Source of the DNA: Leptolyngbyaceae cyanobacterium CSU_1_4
GTDB lineage: Bacteria > Cyanobacteriota > Cyanobacteriia > Elainellales > Elainellaceae
DNA length: 36,275 nt
Reading direction: 5' to 3'
Assembly (NCBI GenBank): GCA_012034615.1
Contig: JAAUPA010000017.1
Span: 1 to 36,275 of the forward strand
Below, piece after piece: positions 20,960 through 34,003 of this stretch. The notes beneath the pieces are model-generated. The model searched no databases. It saw only the letters and a program-made list of their open reading frames with translations, and had not been told where the DNA came from. Within the stretch, counting starts at the first letter, position 1; the number at the start of each line of letters is the position of its first letter. The position numbers and the translations under genes are program-made.

Positions 20960-21190
20960 CTATAGCAATCCCATCTGATTGATGAGAAAACCCCGGGCGT
21001 TGTTGAATGGAGGGAGTTGAATTGAAAGATGAAGAGATGAACGTCCCCTCACCCTAGCCCTTTCCCTAATGGAGAGGGGATCAGAACTCTGGATTCCTTC
21101 TCCCTAGGGAGAAGGGTTGGAGATAAGGTAAATCATATCGGTATTCAGCACCGCCCCTACGAGTAATTAACAATTTAGGATTGCTATAGC
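20960..21190. mobile_element. Small (~231 bp) MITE-like element with ~12-nt terminal inverted repeats
   Basis: ctatagcaatcc at 20960-20971 and ggattgctatag at 21178-21189; the interior holds the imperfect palindrome cctcaccctagccctttccctaatggagagggg...ccttctccctagggagaagggttggagataagg. Confidence 0.55.
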
Positions 21191-21388
21191 CCACCCAAAT
21201 TTGGCAAGAGCTAAGACTGGGTGGAGCAACCATCTTAAGCAACAACAACCGTCACAAGTTTGTCACGTCAAAACTCTATCTTGGGAACATGAGCTTAGTA
21301 CAAAACTAATTTCTTTCTCCTCAAATTCCCTGTAAAGACTAGACACTTTACTTCTCTCATTTTCTATACCTGAGTATCGAGACTTCAT

Positions 21389-24300
21389 ATGGCTAACTCT
21401 ACATCAATTTGCTTAAACGATCGCTTGCCTGCACCTGCTCGATCTTTAGAGCGATCGCTCCACGCTCCTACTCAATTAGTTGTCATTGATGCCGGAGTAG
21501 AAAATTCTTCTACGTTAGCCAACGGAGTTCACCCTTCTGCAAAAGTTCTTGTTCTAGACTCAGATCAGAACGGAATTATGCAAATTAGCCAAGTATTGCG
21601 ATCGCATCCTGCCATCACAACTCTGACGATCTTGGCGCATGGAATCCCTGGATGTATTGATCTTGGCAATACATCTCTCAGCAACGACACCATTACTCGC
21701 TATGGCTGGGAACTATCGACTTGGTTTGCCCGTGCTCATAAGCCGCAAATTCATCTCTACAGTTGCAACCTAGCCCTTGGCAACTCTGGAATTGAATTCA
21801 TCCAAACTCTGCATCGCCTGACCCAAGCCAGCATTGCTGCATCCACTGAATTCATTGGACACACCGCTTCAGGCAGCAACTGGCATCTTAACTATCAACT
21901 TGGGCAAATTGATACTCAAAACCCGATCGCCCTAGATATTCTAGAATCTTATCCAGGTGTACTCGCATCCCCCATCATCACTGATGCCGTCACCACACCC
22001 CGATCTACCGCTGAAGAAACCGTTATCAGCATCACAGGATTGACCATTAGCGATACCGACGGCGATACTCAAACAGTTACCGTTAGTGTTACCGAGGGAA
22101 CGATCGCTCTAGCTACTGGCTCTGGAGTCACGGTTACCGGAAGTAATGCGACGAGTATTACTTTTACCGGAACAGTCGCCCAAGTGAATGCCGCCATTAA
22201 TGGCATGAACTATACACCTAGTTTAAACTATGCTGACACCACTACGTTGAGCATTTCTAGCAACGATGGTACAACGACAGCTTCTAAATTAGTGGCGATC
22301 GCTGTTACTCCTGTTAACGATGCCCCGACGATCGCTCCCTCAGCCGCTACCGTTGCAGAAGGCGGCAATGTCACCTTTGTTGCCACCAACTTTGGCATCG
22401 CCGACGTAGACAACATTGCAGCTCAAATCATCGTCAAAGTTGCTGCCCTTCCCAGTAAAGGATTTCTCGTCCTAGATGGAGGAAAACTGGCAGTTGGATC
22501 ATCCTTCGCCTCCGATCGCATTCCCGATCTGCAATACGTCCATGATGGAACACAAACCACTGTTCCCGGCGGCACCAGTGATAGTTTTAGCATCACAGTC
22601 GCAGATGGAGCAGGCGGCATCATCAGTTCCACCGCCATTGCCATTACCATTACACCAATCAACCAATTGCCTACCGTAGCTGGCTCAGCTATTTTGTTTG
22701 AAGGTGAAGCCAACAAGCCTGTCACCCTCACCATTAGCGACCTAGATCAAACCGCTGCCACCTACACCATCAAAATTCTTTCCCAGCCTGTTAATCCGGC
22801 TCACGGAACCTTGACCTTTAACGGCACAGCCGTGACCGTCGGTCAAACCTTCTCCTCTGCCGACCTTGCTAATCTTAAGTACAGTCACTTTGGCAACGAC
22901 GAAAACTTCGGCAATCCCCCCAATGTCACCTTCAACGTTGAAGTCCTAGACGATGGCGGCGGCACAGGTGTACCTGGAGCAAAAACTGCAACCGTTACCC
23001 TAGGCATCAAACCCAACAACGATGATCCAATCCTCGCGATAAATACAGGCATAACCCTTGATACAACATCAGCCCGCGAAGTTGTCATCACCAACACCAA
23101 CCTAAACGTTACTGATCCTGATTCAGGCATTCCTCAGCTCGCCTATACCCTCAGCCAAGCGGTCGATCCCACATTAGGTTCATTGCAACTTAATGGCAGC
23201 AAGATTGGACTAGGTGCAACCTTTACTCAAGCCGATATTAACCAAGGGCGACTAAAATACGTTTTTAACCGTAATACTACAGCCGGACAAAGTTTTACCG
23301 ACAGCTTTAAGTTTGAAGTTCGAGACAGCAGTATTACAGAATTTCCCACGGTTCGAGAAGGAGGCGTTTATAGCGGCGGAGCCCTTGCTCAGAACACCTT
23401 TACTATCAGTATTTCAACTCCAGATGCAATTGTAGATGCAACCGGAAGCAACGCGCCCACGGTTGTCACCAATACCGCACCTGTCATCGCTAATAATCTC
23501 GGTATTGGGCAGCCTGCTGCTGGGTCTCCTACCCTCAATGAAGGCGGCTCAGTCGGAATCACTTCTGCCATGCTGTCGGTCAACGATCCTGATAACTCTC
23601 CAGAACAGCTCGTTTACCGTATTGAGAAGTCTCCCACTAACGGCACCTTTAAACTCAATGGTAATCCTGTCGGCTTGTATGGCTCCTTCACGCAGAAAGA
23701 TATCAATGATGGCAAAGTCTCTTTTCAGCACGATAGCAGTGAAGACTTTATTGATGCCGATGTTACCTTTTCAGTCAGCGATGGCACTAACCTGCTCAGC
23801 AACCAGAAGCTTAAACTAGATGTCATTCCCCAAAACGATAACCCTGTCATTACCGTAGGCACAACGGTTTCATTGGCAGAAAGCACAGAAAAAACATTAC
23901 GACTGCAAACTTTAGCCTCAGTGATGTCGATGGTTCTGGCGAAAAAACGGGACAAGGATTTGCCACTATTAATTCCCTTACCTTCAAAGTAACGGAACTA
24001 CCTCTTAATGGCGATCTCTACGTTGATCAAGGCTCAGGCTATGTGAAAATCGATGCCTCAAACTTTGGAACATTGATCATCACGAACAATCAACTGACCA
24101 GCGGCAAGCTGAAATACGTTCATGCAGGTAACGAAAACGTTGCGGATAGCTTCAAAGTACAAGCCCTTGACGACTCTGGGGCTCTCAACAATTTTAGTCC
24201 TACCCAAACCATCAACATTGAGATTGCTAAAATTAACGATGCACCTGAACCATCAATCCCCGTGGTCAACCTTGTGGTTTCAGAAGCAGGAACGGGTATC

Positions 24301-27300
24301 ATCAAAGGATCGAATGCTCTAGTCGGTGAGCCCCGACTCGTTTACACCGATCCCGATAACAATACAATTCAACGACAGTATGCTATTACCAGTAAAACAA
24401 CTCATGGAGCCATTTTACTCAACGGCAAAACCCTCGCTGTCGGCAGTGTCTTCACCCAAAACGATTTAGACAATAACCGGGTTACTTACAAGCACGATGG
24501 CACGGAGTTCTACACCGATAGCTTCAACTTTGAAGTCCGCGATGGTGCTGCTCCTCCAGTTCCTGGCAGCTACGGCATTACCATTACTCCTACCAACGAT
24601 TCGCCGACCCTTACTGTTCCGGTCACTCAGACATTTGCCACTACCACTCCTTTAGTATTCAGTGCTGCCAACAGCAATCGCATTACCTTTGCCGATCCTG
24701 ATCTTGTTGCTCTTGATGTTGGCGAAACCGATATTATCCGCATCACTCTAGATCTACAAGCAGGTAGTGCTACGTATACAGGCAGCACCTTAACGCTAGG
24801 TTCAACCACTGGCGTAGCCGTGATTTCTGGTACAAACGGGGTCGCTGGCGGCAAGATTGTTTTTGAAGGTACAAAGGCAAATATCCAGGCGGCTTTGGAT
24901 GGTTTACAAGCTCAAGTTCCCTTGGATGAAGATCGGATTGTTTCTCTAGTCGTCACTGTTGACGATCGAAATAATGGCGGATCCGATGCGCCTATTCCTC
25001 AGCCCACAACAGTTACTAAAACCATTAATATCACTGCTTCCAACGTTAACGATGCACCGACCATTCCCACTAAACCAGCATCGGTTACGGTTGCAGAAGA
25101 TACGCCTCTCAGTTTCACGGGCGCAAATACGATCGCCATTCAAGACGTTGACTCATTTAGCACAGTCAATAACACTGTTACATTAACGGTCGCTCAAGGA
25201 ATCCTAAATCTTGTTCCGGGTGGCTCCACTATTACCGGTGGTGCTAATGGATCTGGAACGATTACTTTAACCGGGAGCCTAGTGGCAATTAATGCTGCGA
25301 TCGCCAGCCTCTCATACCAAGGCAACCCCGAATATAACGGTGGCGACAACCTGAGCATTACGTTCAATGATGCAGGCAACCTGGGTACAGGCGGCACCCA
25401 AAGCGTTACTCAAAATATTCCGATTACAGTAACTCCTGTCAACGACGCACCCACCCTCTGGCTCCTGGCTCAACATTGGCGATCGAAGACGGCAACCCTC
25501 TCAACTTCAGCGGTGCCAATCTCATTTCTATTGACGACGTGAAAGATCTCGGGATTAATGGCAATGGTTTAGATACCTTTACCGTCACCGTTGAAGCATT
25601 GAACGGCGCTACACCCTATGGGAGTGTACAAGTTACAACAGGCTCAGGCGCTACAATTAGCAATGACAACACGGCTTTAGTAACCATTTCAGGCACTAAA
25701 GCCCAAGTGAACGCTGCCCTCAATGGGCTGTCTTATACTCCCGCAGATAATAACGTAGATGCCACGGTTACCCTCAAAGTCACTGCCAAAGATCAAGCGA
25801 ATGGTGGAACGGCGATCGGGGGTGCAGGGGGTGAATTGACCGATATCAAGAACATCCTGATTAACGTGAGCGGTGTCAACGATGCACCTGTCGTGACGGC
25901 TCCCACTAGCGTCATAGTAACTGAAGATATACAGTTTGCTTTTGCTGAAAATTCTCTCAAAGTTGATGATCCCGACGATTTTGGTAAACCGTTAAAAGTA
26001 ACGCTGACGGTGGGTAACGGTACCCTGATCCTGGGTTCAACGACAGGGTTAACAGTGACAGGAAGCGGTGCAACTCGAACTCTTCAAGGTAAAGAGACCG
26101 ATATCAATGCCGCTCTCAACACTCTTAAATACCAAGGAAATTCTGATTACAATACCTTGGGTGGCAGCAAGGATACGTTGACCATTTTCGTTGAAGACTT
26201 GGGCAACTCTGGTACAGGTGGTGCCAAAACAACCACCAAGACTGTAGACATCACCGTTACCCCTGTTAATGATGCACCCGTAGTTCCAGGTTCTGCCAGT
26301 GTTACTGTCACCGCTGTTGCAGAAGACTCAACCAACCCTGCTGGAATTAATACTTTCACACTGCTCAACAGCAAATACAGTGACATCAAAGATACTGTGA
26401 GCGGAGGCTCAACCGCCACGCCCCTGGCAGGTATTGCCATTTACACAAACCTTGCTTCAGCAGCCCAAGGTAAATGGCAATACAACACGAGCGGCAGTTG
26501 GGTGGATGTTCCTACAACTGTTAGCAGCACATCCGCTCTCATTCTTCCTGCTACTGCCGATCTCCGGTTCCTTCCCAACGCCAATTTCAACGGTGTACCC
26601 GGTAACCTCAGAGTCTATCTTTCTGACGGCACGGGCGGACTTCCCCCAACAGGCAGTCTATCCAACCTCTCTGCTGCTAACCGTGGCAATGCAACCCAAT
26701 GGTCAACAAATCCCGTTAGCATCACCACTACTATCAGCGCCGTCAATGATGCCCCGATCGCCGCTGGTACAGCGTCCCTAGGCAGCGTTAATGAAGATGT
26801 GACCACTCCTCCCGGAGCCACTGTTACTAGCTTATTTACTCCGACATTCTCTGATAGCACCGATCAAGTTTTGGGGGGCTCAACGGCGAATACTTTAGCG
26901 GGAGTTGCAATTGTTGGGAATGCCTCCACAGCGGCACAGGGCGCTTGGCAATACTTCAATGGAACAAGCTGGGTCGCGATCGCAAATCCCACTCCAGGCG
27001 CTGCTTTAGTCATTGGCGCAGCAACAGAGCTCCGCTTCCTCCCCAATGCAGATTTTAACGGCACTCCTGGTGGTCTTACGGTCAACTTAATTGATAGTTC
27101 TGGCACAGCGACAACCGGAAACATCCTTGATTTAACTGTCTTAGGCACAGGTGGAATCACGCCGTACAGCAGTGCTACCATTCCTCTGACCACTTCAGTC
27201 ATCTCTGTGAATGATGCCCCTAACGGTGCTGACAACGCAAAGACTATTGCCGAAGATACAAGTTATACCTTTGCCGCGATCGATTTTGGTTTCAGCAATT

Positions 27301-30300
27301 CTGCTGATCCAACTGACAGTTTATCAGCGGTGAGAATTAGCAGTTTGCCAACTAATGGGAAACTACAACTGAATGGTGTTGACATCACGGCTGCAAACGT
27401 TGTTGTTTCATTAACTGACATCAACAGTGACAAACTCAAGTTCATCCCTGATCTGAATGAAAATGGCACACCTTACGGCAACTTTACTTTTGCAGTCAAA
27501 AGACAATAGTGGTATAGCAGCTACCGAGTTTGACTCGGCTCCCAACACCTTCACTTTCAACGTTACTCCAGTCAGCGATTCGCCCACGGGGCAAGACAAG
27601 ACGATTACGGCGATCGAAGATACAGGCTATGCCTTGGTAACCGCTGACTTCGGCTTTGCTGACGTTGATGGCGATACCTTCAGCAGTGTTCGCATTGACA
27701 CGCTACCCACCAATGGCACCCTCAAACTCAACGGTACATCAGTCATGGTTGGGCAAGATATTGCGGTAGCTGACATTGTTGCTAGCAAACTGGTTTTCAT
27801 TGCTGCCCCAGATGCGAATGGCGCGAACTATGATAACTTCAACTTCTCTGTCAAAGATAACAGTGGTGATCTAGCCACCGAGTTTGATCTCGCTCCTAAC
27901 AAAATTACCTTCAACGTCACCCCCACAAATGATCCACCCACCGGGCAGGATAAAACGATTACAGCGATCGAAGATATAGGCTATTCTCTGACCGTTGCCG
28001 ACTTTGGCTTTGCCGACATTGATGCAGGGGATAGTCTGTCTGGAGTTCGGATTGACACGTTACCCAGCAACGGCACCCTGAAGTTGAATGGTGTTTTAGT
28101 CACAGTCGGACAACTCATCACCACTGCTGATATCACTGCAAACAAGCTGGTATTCACCACAGCCTTGAACGGTAACGGTAACAGCTACGATACCTTCACC
28201 TTCTCTGTCAGAGACAGCAGTGGTGATTTAGCAACCCAATTTGATACTGTCCCTAATACCATCACTGTTAACGTTACACCTGCCAACGATCCACCCACGG
28301 GGCAGGACAAAACGGTTACGGCGATCGAAGATACAGGCTATCCTCTGACCGTTGCCGACTTTGGCTTTGCTGACGTTGATGGCGATTCCTTAAGCGGCGT
28401 TCGCATCGATACCTTACCTAGCGGCACACTTAAACTCAACGGCGTTCTAGTGACCATCGGACAAGTCATCCCAACGGCAGACATTACCGCAGGAAACCTT
28501 GTTTTCACCCCGGTGCTCAACACCAACGGCACTAACAACGATACCTTTACCTTCTCTGTGCGAGACAGTAGTGGCGATGTTCTTACTCAGTTCGACACCG
28601 CCCCCAACACTCTGACCTTCGACGTTACCCCCGCCAACGATCCACCCACGGGGCAAGACAAAACGATCCCCAGCGTCGAAGACACGCTCTACGTTTTCAC
28701 CATCACTGACTTTGGCTTTAGTGACATCGATACCAGCGATACTCTCTCTGGCGTTCGCATTGACACCTTACCAGCCACTGGCACGTTCCAACTCGATGGG
28801 ATAGATGTTGCGGCTGGACAGATCATTAACGCCGCCGATATTGCAGCAGGTAAGCTAATCTTTACCCCTGTTGCAAACGCTACTGGAAATAATGCCTTCG
28901 ACTTCTCGGTTCGAGACAGTAGCGGAGACCCAGCAACAGAATTTGACCTGGTGCCTAACACGATCATCCTCAATGTTTCACCCAACAACGATCCGCCGAC
29001 TGGACAAGACAAAACGATCTCCAGCGTTGAAGATACAGGCTATCTACTGACCACCGCTGACTTTGGCTTCAGCGATATTGATCCAGGCGACACCCTATCT
29101 GGGGTTCGCATCGATACCTTACCCAATGGAACACTCAAACTTAGCGGTATCCCCGTAGCGATCGGACAAGTTATCTCTGCTGGAGACATTACCGCTGACA
29201 ATCTCATCTTCATGCCCGTACTTAATGCTAATGGAGGTGACACCTTTACCTTTTCGGTTAAAGACAGCAGCGGTAACACTATCAGTGAGTTTGACACCGC
29301 CCCTAATACCCTCACCTTCAACATAGCCCCTGTTAACGATCCACCGAGCGGTCAAGACAAAGCGATCGCCCCTTCCGAAGATACCCCCTATATTTTCACC
29401 CCAAGCGACTTCGGCTTCAGCGATATTGATCCGGGTAATATCCTGTCTGGCGTTCGTATCGATACCCCTCCCACCAGCGGCACATTCACCCTGAATGGAG
29501 GAGTCGTTACCCCTGGACAAATAATCAGTGCCACCGATATCGCCGCAGGACAACTCGTCTTCACTCCGGCACCCCATTCTAACGGCAGTAACAACGCCGC
29601 CTTCACCTTTTCCGTTAGAGACAATAGCGGCGACCTTGCAACCGAGTTTGATCCGTCGCCCAACACCATTACCTTTAACGTTACTGCTGTCAACGATCCG
29701 CCCACCGGACAAGATAAGACCCTCAGCGCTATTGAAGACACAGGCTATCCGCTGACTACTACCGACTTTGGCTTCAGTGATATTGATTCTGGCGATACTC
29801 TCTCTGGCGTTCGCATTGATTCATTACCCAGTGGCACACTTGAATTAAACGGAATTGGCACCACAATTGGACAAGTTATTTCTACGGCGGATATCGTTGC
29901 TGGAAATCTAATTTTCACGCCTGCTCTGAACTCAACGAGTAATGATATCTTTACATTCTCTGTGAAAGATAGCAGCGGAGATACAGCAACGGAGTTTGAC
30001 ACCCTTCCAAACACCCTCACCTTCAACGTTACGCCTGTTAATGATTCACCTACGGGGCAAGATAAAACGGTTCCGACCGTTGAAGATACGCCCTATATTT
30101 TTACCCCCACCGACTTTGGCTTCAGCGACATCGATCTGGGCGATACCCTCTCTGGGGTTCGTATCGATAGCCTGCCTGCTAGCGGTACATTCAGCCTTAA
30201 TGGTGGGGCGATCGCTCCTGGTCAAGTCATCAGCATCGCTGATATTACAGCAGGAAAACTGGTATTTACGCCTGTAGTCAATTCAAGTGGCAATATTTCA

Positions 30301-33300
30301 TTCGCATTTTCTGTCCAAGATAGCAGCGGCGACTCGGCAACTGAGTTTGATCTTGTTCCCAACACCTTCACCCTCAGTATTGCCCCCAGCAACGATCCGC
30401 CCACTGGACAAGACAAAACTATCTCAACGCTCGAAGACACAAGCTATTTACTAACCACTGCCGACTTTGGTTTCAATGATATTGATGGCGATACCTTCCA
30501 AGGCGTTCGGGTAGATACTTTACCTAGCGGTATACTCAAGCTGAACGGAGTCACAGTGATTGCAGGAGAATTCATTTCTGCTACAGATATTACTGCAGGG
30601 AAACTCATTTTACCCCTGCTGCGAATGCTAGCGGTAACGATATCTTTACCTTCTCTGTTCGAGACAGCAGCGGCGAGATCGCCACAGAGTTTGACAATAC
30701 ACCGAATACAATTACCTTCAATATCACCCCCGTCAATGATCCGCCGACTGGGCAAGATAAGGCGATCGCCACCCCCCAAAATGCCTCCTATACTTTCACC
30801 ATCCCTGACTTTGGCTTTACCGATGTAGACCCCGGCGACACCCTCTCCGGCGTTCGCATCGACACGCTACCCACCAACGGCACATTTCAACTGAATGGAG
30901 TTGCCGTCACTGCTGGACAAGTCCTTAACCCCGCCGACATTGCGGCAGGAAAGCTCGTCTTTACCCCTGCCCTCAATGCCACAGGTCTAAACTACGCCAA
31001 CTTCAACTTCTCGGTAAAAGACAGCAGCGGTGATGCCACCACTGAATTTGATCCGATTTCCAATACCATCAGTATTAGCGTTGACTTCATCAACACGCCG
31101 CCTACAGGTCAAGATAAAACTATCATCACTCCCGAAGATGCCAGCCCTGTATTGACTACCAACGACTTCGGTTTTAGCGATGTCGATGCAGGTGATTCAC
31201 TCTCGGGCATACGGCTCGATACGCTGCCCATTAATGGCACACTCCAACTCAACGGTGCATCGGTTGCACTCGGACAAATTATCAGTGCCACTGATATCGC
31301 CGCAGGACAACTCATCTTTATTCCTGTATCCAATGCTAACGGCAACAACTACGCGAACTTCACCTTTTCCGTTAGAGACAACAGCGGTGATGCTCCTTCA
31401 CAGTTCGACACTGCACCGAATACCATTACGTTTAATGTTGCCTCTGTTAACGACTCACCCTCAGGACAGGATAAGGCGATCGCCACGCTCGAAGACACTG
31501 CCCATGTTTTCACCCCCGCCGACTTCGGATTTAATGATCCTGACCCCGGTGATGCGCTCAGCAGCGTTCGCATCGATACAGTGCCTACCAGCGGCACATT
31601 CGCCCTTAACGGTGTACCTGTCACACTGGGGCAAGTCATCAGCGCTACTGATATCGCAGCCGGAAAGTTCATTTTCACTCCCGCACTCAATGCAATCGGA
31701 GCGATCGATTTCACCTTCTCTGTCAAAGATAGCAGCAGCGACCCGAGCACCGAGTTTGACCCCACTCCTAACCAGATTACCTTCAACATTGCATCGGTCA
31801 AAGATGCGCCCACTGGGCAAGATAAAACAATCTCCGCCACGGGCGGAATCGGTTATCCTCTGACCGCTAATGACTTTGGTTTTGCTGATGCTGATGGTGA
31901 TGCCTTTAGCAGTGTCCGCATTGACACTCTTCCTGTCAATGGAGCGTTCCAATTCAACGGCGCTAATGTTATGGCTGGGCAAGTCATCAGTACCACCGAT
32001 ATCGCAGCGGGTAAGCTCGTCTTCACAGTTGCCCCCGGCACTAATGGCAACAACTATGCCAACTTCACTTTTTCAGTGAAAGATAGCAGCGGCGATGCTT
32101 CTACCGAGTTCGATGCGGTTCCCAACACCATTACCTTTAATGTTGCCTCCAACCTTCCACCCAGCATCGATTTAGACGGTAACAATAGCAGCGGTATTAC
32201 AGGTAACAACTATCAGGTGCTTTACACTCCTGGTCAGTTTGCTAAAATTGGCGACACCGATGTTAAAGTCACCGATGTAGACGACTTCAACATGGAGTCT
32301 GCCACTCTCATTCTGACTACTCGCCCCAACGGTTCCGATGAAAGTCTTGCTATCAGCGGAAGTTTACCCAGTGGAATCAATGCCACTGCCTACGATCCGC
32401 TCACTGGAATTCTGAAGCTCACAGGCAGTGCATCTATTGCAAATTACCAAGCAGCGATCGCTTCCATTACCTATCAGAACACCACTGTTGTGAAGAATAC
32501 GAGTAATCGTACTGTTACCGTTATGGTGAATGATGGCGAGAAAGAGAGTACCATTGCCACGACCACCATTCTGTTTGACTCTGATGGCGATCGCGCTTCC
32601 GACTCTTCAGATCTAGATGACGACAATGATGGCATCCCCGACCTCACTGAACAAAACGGGAATCCTACCCGTGATACAGATGGCGACGGCATCTTAGACA
32701 CTCTGGATCTAGATGCTGATAATGACGGCATTACCGATCTTCAAGAAAGCGGATTAAGCACCGTTATCATTGCAATCCTCGACAAAGACAATGATGGTGT
32801 GATTGACCCAACCCAGAATTTTGGCGGCAACGGTCTCTCTAACTCGTTGGAAACCACACCTGACAGTGGCATCCTCAATTACGCTCCTGTCGATACTGAT
32901 GGCGATAAGAAGCCAAACTTTCAAGACCTTGATAGTGATAATGATGGTTTGAGCGATCTTTCTGAGAGCGGATCTGGCTATCTTGATGGCAATGGCGACA
33001 AGATGGTAGACGGCAAAGACTCTGATGGAGATGGCATTCTGGATCTAGCCGATAAAGGCGCTGGTTTTGGTGGCGGCAATCGTCCATCGTTTAAAGACAG
33101 CAACAACAATGGTACTCCGGACTTTATGGAAATATCCGTCAGTCCTCCTAAGGGTTCTAATGGTTCTGATACCATCATCGGCACTGATGGTGACGACATA
33201 CTCAACGGCTTCAGTGATCTAGATATTATCTACGGTCGGGGGGGCAATGACCTCATCAATGGCGGTAGCGATCGCGATGTTTTACGAGGCGATGAAGGGA

Positions 33301-33842
33301 ACGATACCATTAACGGAGGAACAGACAATGATAACATTCAAGGAGGAACGGGAAATGACAGCGTCAATGGCGGTGATGGTAACGACCTGATGCTAGGCAA
33401 CGATGGCGATGATGTACTGAGTGGCGATCGGGGTAAGGATAAAATTTACGGTGGTCAAGGCAAAGACATTATCAACGGCAGTGATGGCAACGATCGCCTC
33501 CATGGTGATGAAGAGGATGACATTATTCGGGGCGATCGGGGTAACGACCTATTAGTGGGTGGACTGGGCAAAGATGAACTCACTGGAGGACAGGGACGCG
33601 ACATCTTTAAATATCGTTCAGTGAAAGAATTCAGCGATATCATCACAGATTTTGAAATCATCAAAGACCGCTTTGATCTCCGCAAAATCTTCCATCGCAG
33701 AGGCTCCATGAGCAACCTTGAACTTCAACAAAGCGGCAAAGACACGATTGTGGGTGTGAGCTTCAAAGGCAAAGAATACACCCTTGGTCTGCTCGAAGAT
33801 GTCAATGCTAATACTTTGAAAGCGCGCCACTTCAAGTTCTAA
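21389..33842 (+). CDS. Giant (~4,150 aa) RTX-type adhesin: DUF4347, cadherin-like repeats, 13 tandem ~117-aa repeats, DxDxDG repeats, RTX/type I secretion C-terminus; split by four frameshifts
   Basis: ORFs 21389..23992, 24043..25542, 25476..27509, 27457..30828 and 31152..33842 join through restored junctions: A6 at 23889-23894 (-1), near 25458 (-1), A4 at 27498-27501 (+1), T4 at 30608-30611 (-1). 12454 + 3 - 1 = 12456 nt = 4152 codons including stop. Confidence 0.9.
27570..32150 (+). repeat. 13 tandem ~345-357 nt coding repeats (motif PPTGQDKTI..EDT.Y..T..DFGFSDID.GDTLSGVRIDTLP..GT..LNG)
   Basis: GQDK landmarks near 27591, 27944, 28300, 28652, 29001, 29350, 29706, 30055, 30406, 30750, 31107, 31463, 31814. 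Confidence 0.92.
32575..33130 (+). repeat. Asp-rich thrombospondin type 3-like calcium-binding repeats (within the adhesin)
   Basis: DSDGDRASDSSDLDDDNDGIPDLTEQ..RDTDGDGILDTLDLDADNDGITD..DTDGDKKPNFQDLDSDNDGLSD..DSDGDGILDLAD. Confidence 0.85.
33150..33600 (+). repeat. RTX (hemolysin-type Ca-binding) nonapeptide repeats within the adhesin
   Basis: GSDTIIGTDGDDILNG...GRGGNDLINGGSDRDVLRGDEGNDTINGGTDNDNIQGGTGNDSVNGGDGNDLMLGNDGDDVLSGDRGKDKIYGG. Confidence 0.95.
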
Positions 33843-33847
33843 GAACC

Positions 33848-33875
33848 GGAAGGGAGTCATTCGGCTCCCTTTTCT
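33848..33875 (+). terminator. Intrinsic terminator immediately after the adhesin stop codon
   Basis: aagggag-tcattcgg-ctccctt followed by ttc; 7-bp perfect stem within 10 nt of the stop. Confidence 0.7.
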
Positions 33876-34003
33876 CAGGTCTTTCATGATGCCTCCAGTT
33901 GTCTCGCTGAAACTGTTGGCTTCTCAGCCCTTGATAGGTTTTACTCTCGAAATAGGTAACCTATATCAGCGAGGAAATTCGTAGCATTTGTAGGACAATT
34001 CCA

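Noticed and set aside
29119-29712. Long antisense ORF (197 aa), with similar minus-strand ORFs at 28689..29012, 29388..29741, 31349..31840 and 31461..31982
   Set aside because: They recur with repeat periodicity as mirror frames of the adhesin tandem repeats; no family motifs, no independent start context.
7148-30611. Programmed ribosomal frameshifting as explanation for split genes
   Set aside because: Twelve sites in unrelated families, both +1 and -1, with no shared slippery motif plus downstream structure; an indel explanation is simpler.
27570-32150. Regular ~350-nt periodicity considered as a CRISPR-like or satellite array
   Set aside because: The repeats are in-frame coding units of an adhesin with no unique spacers; period far too long for CRISPR.
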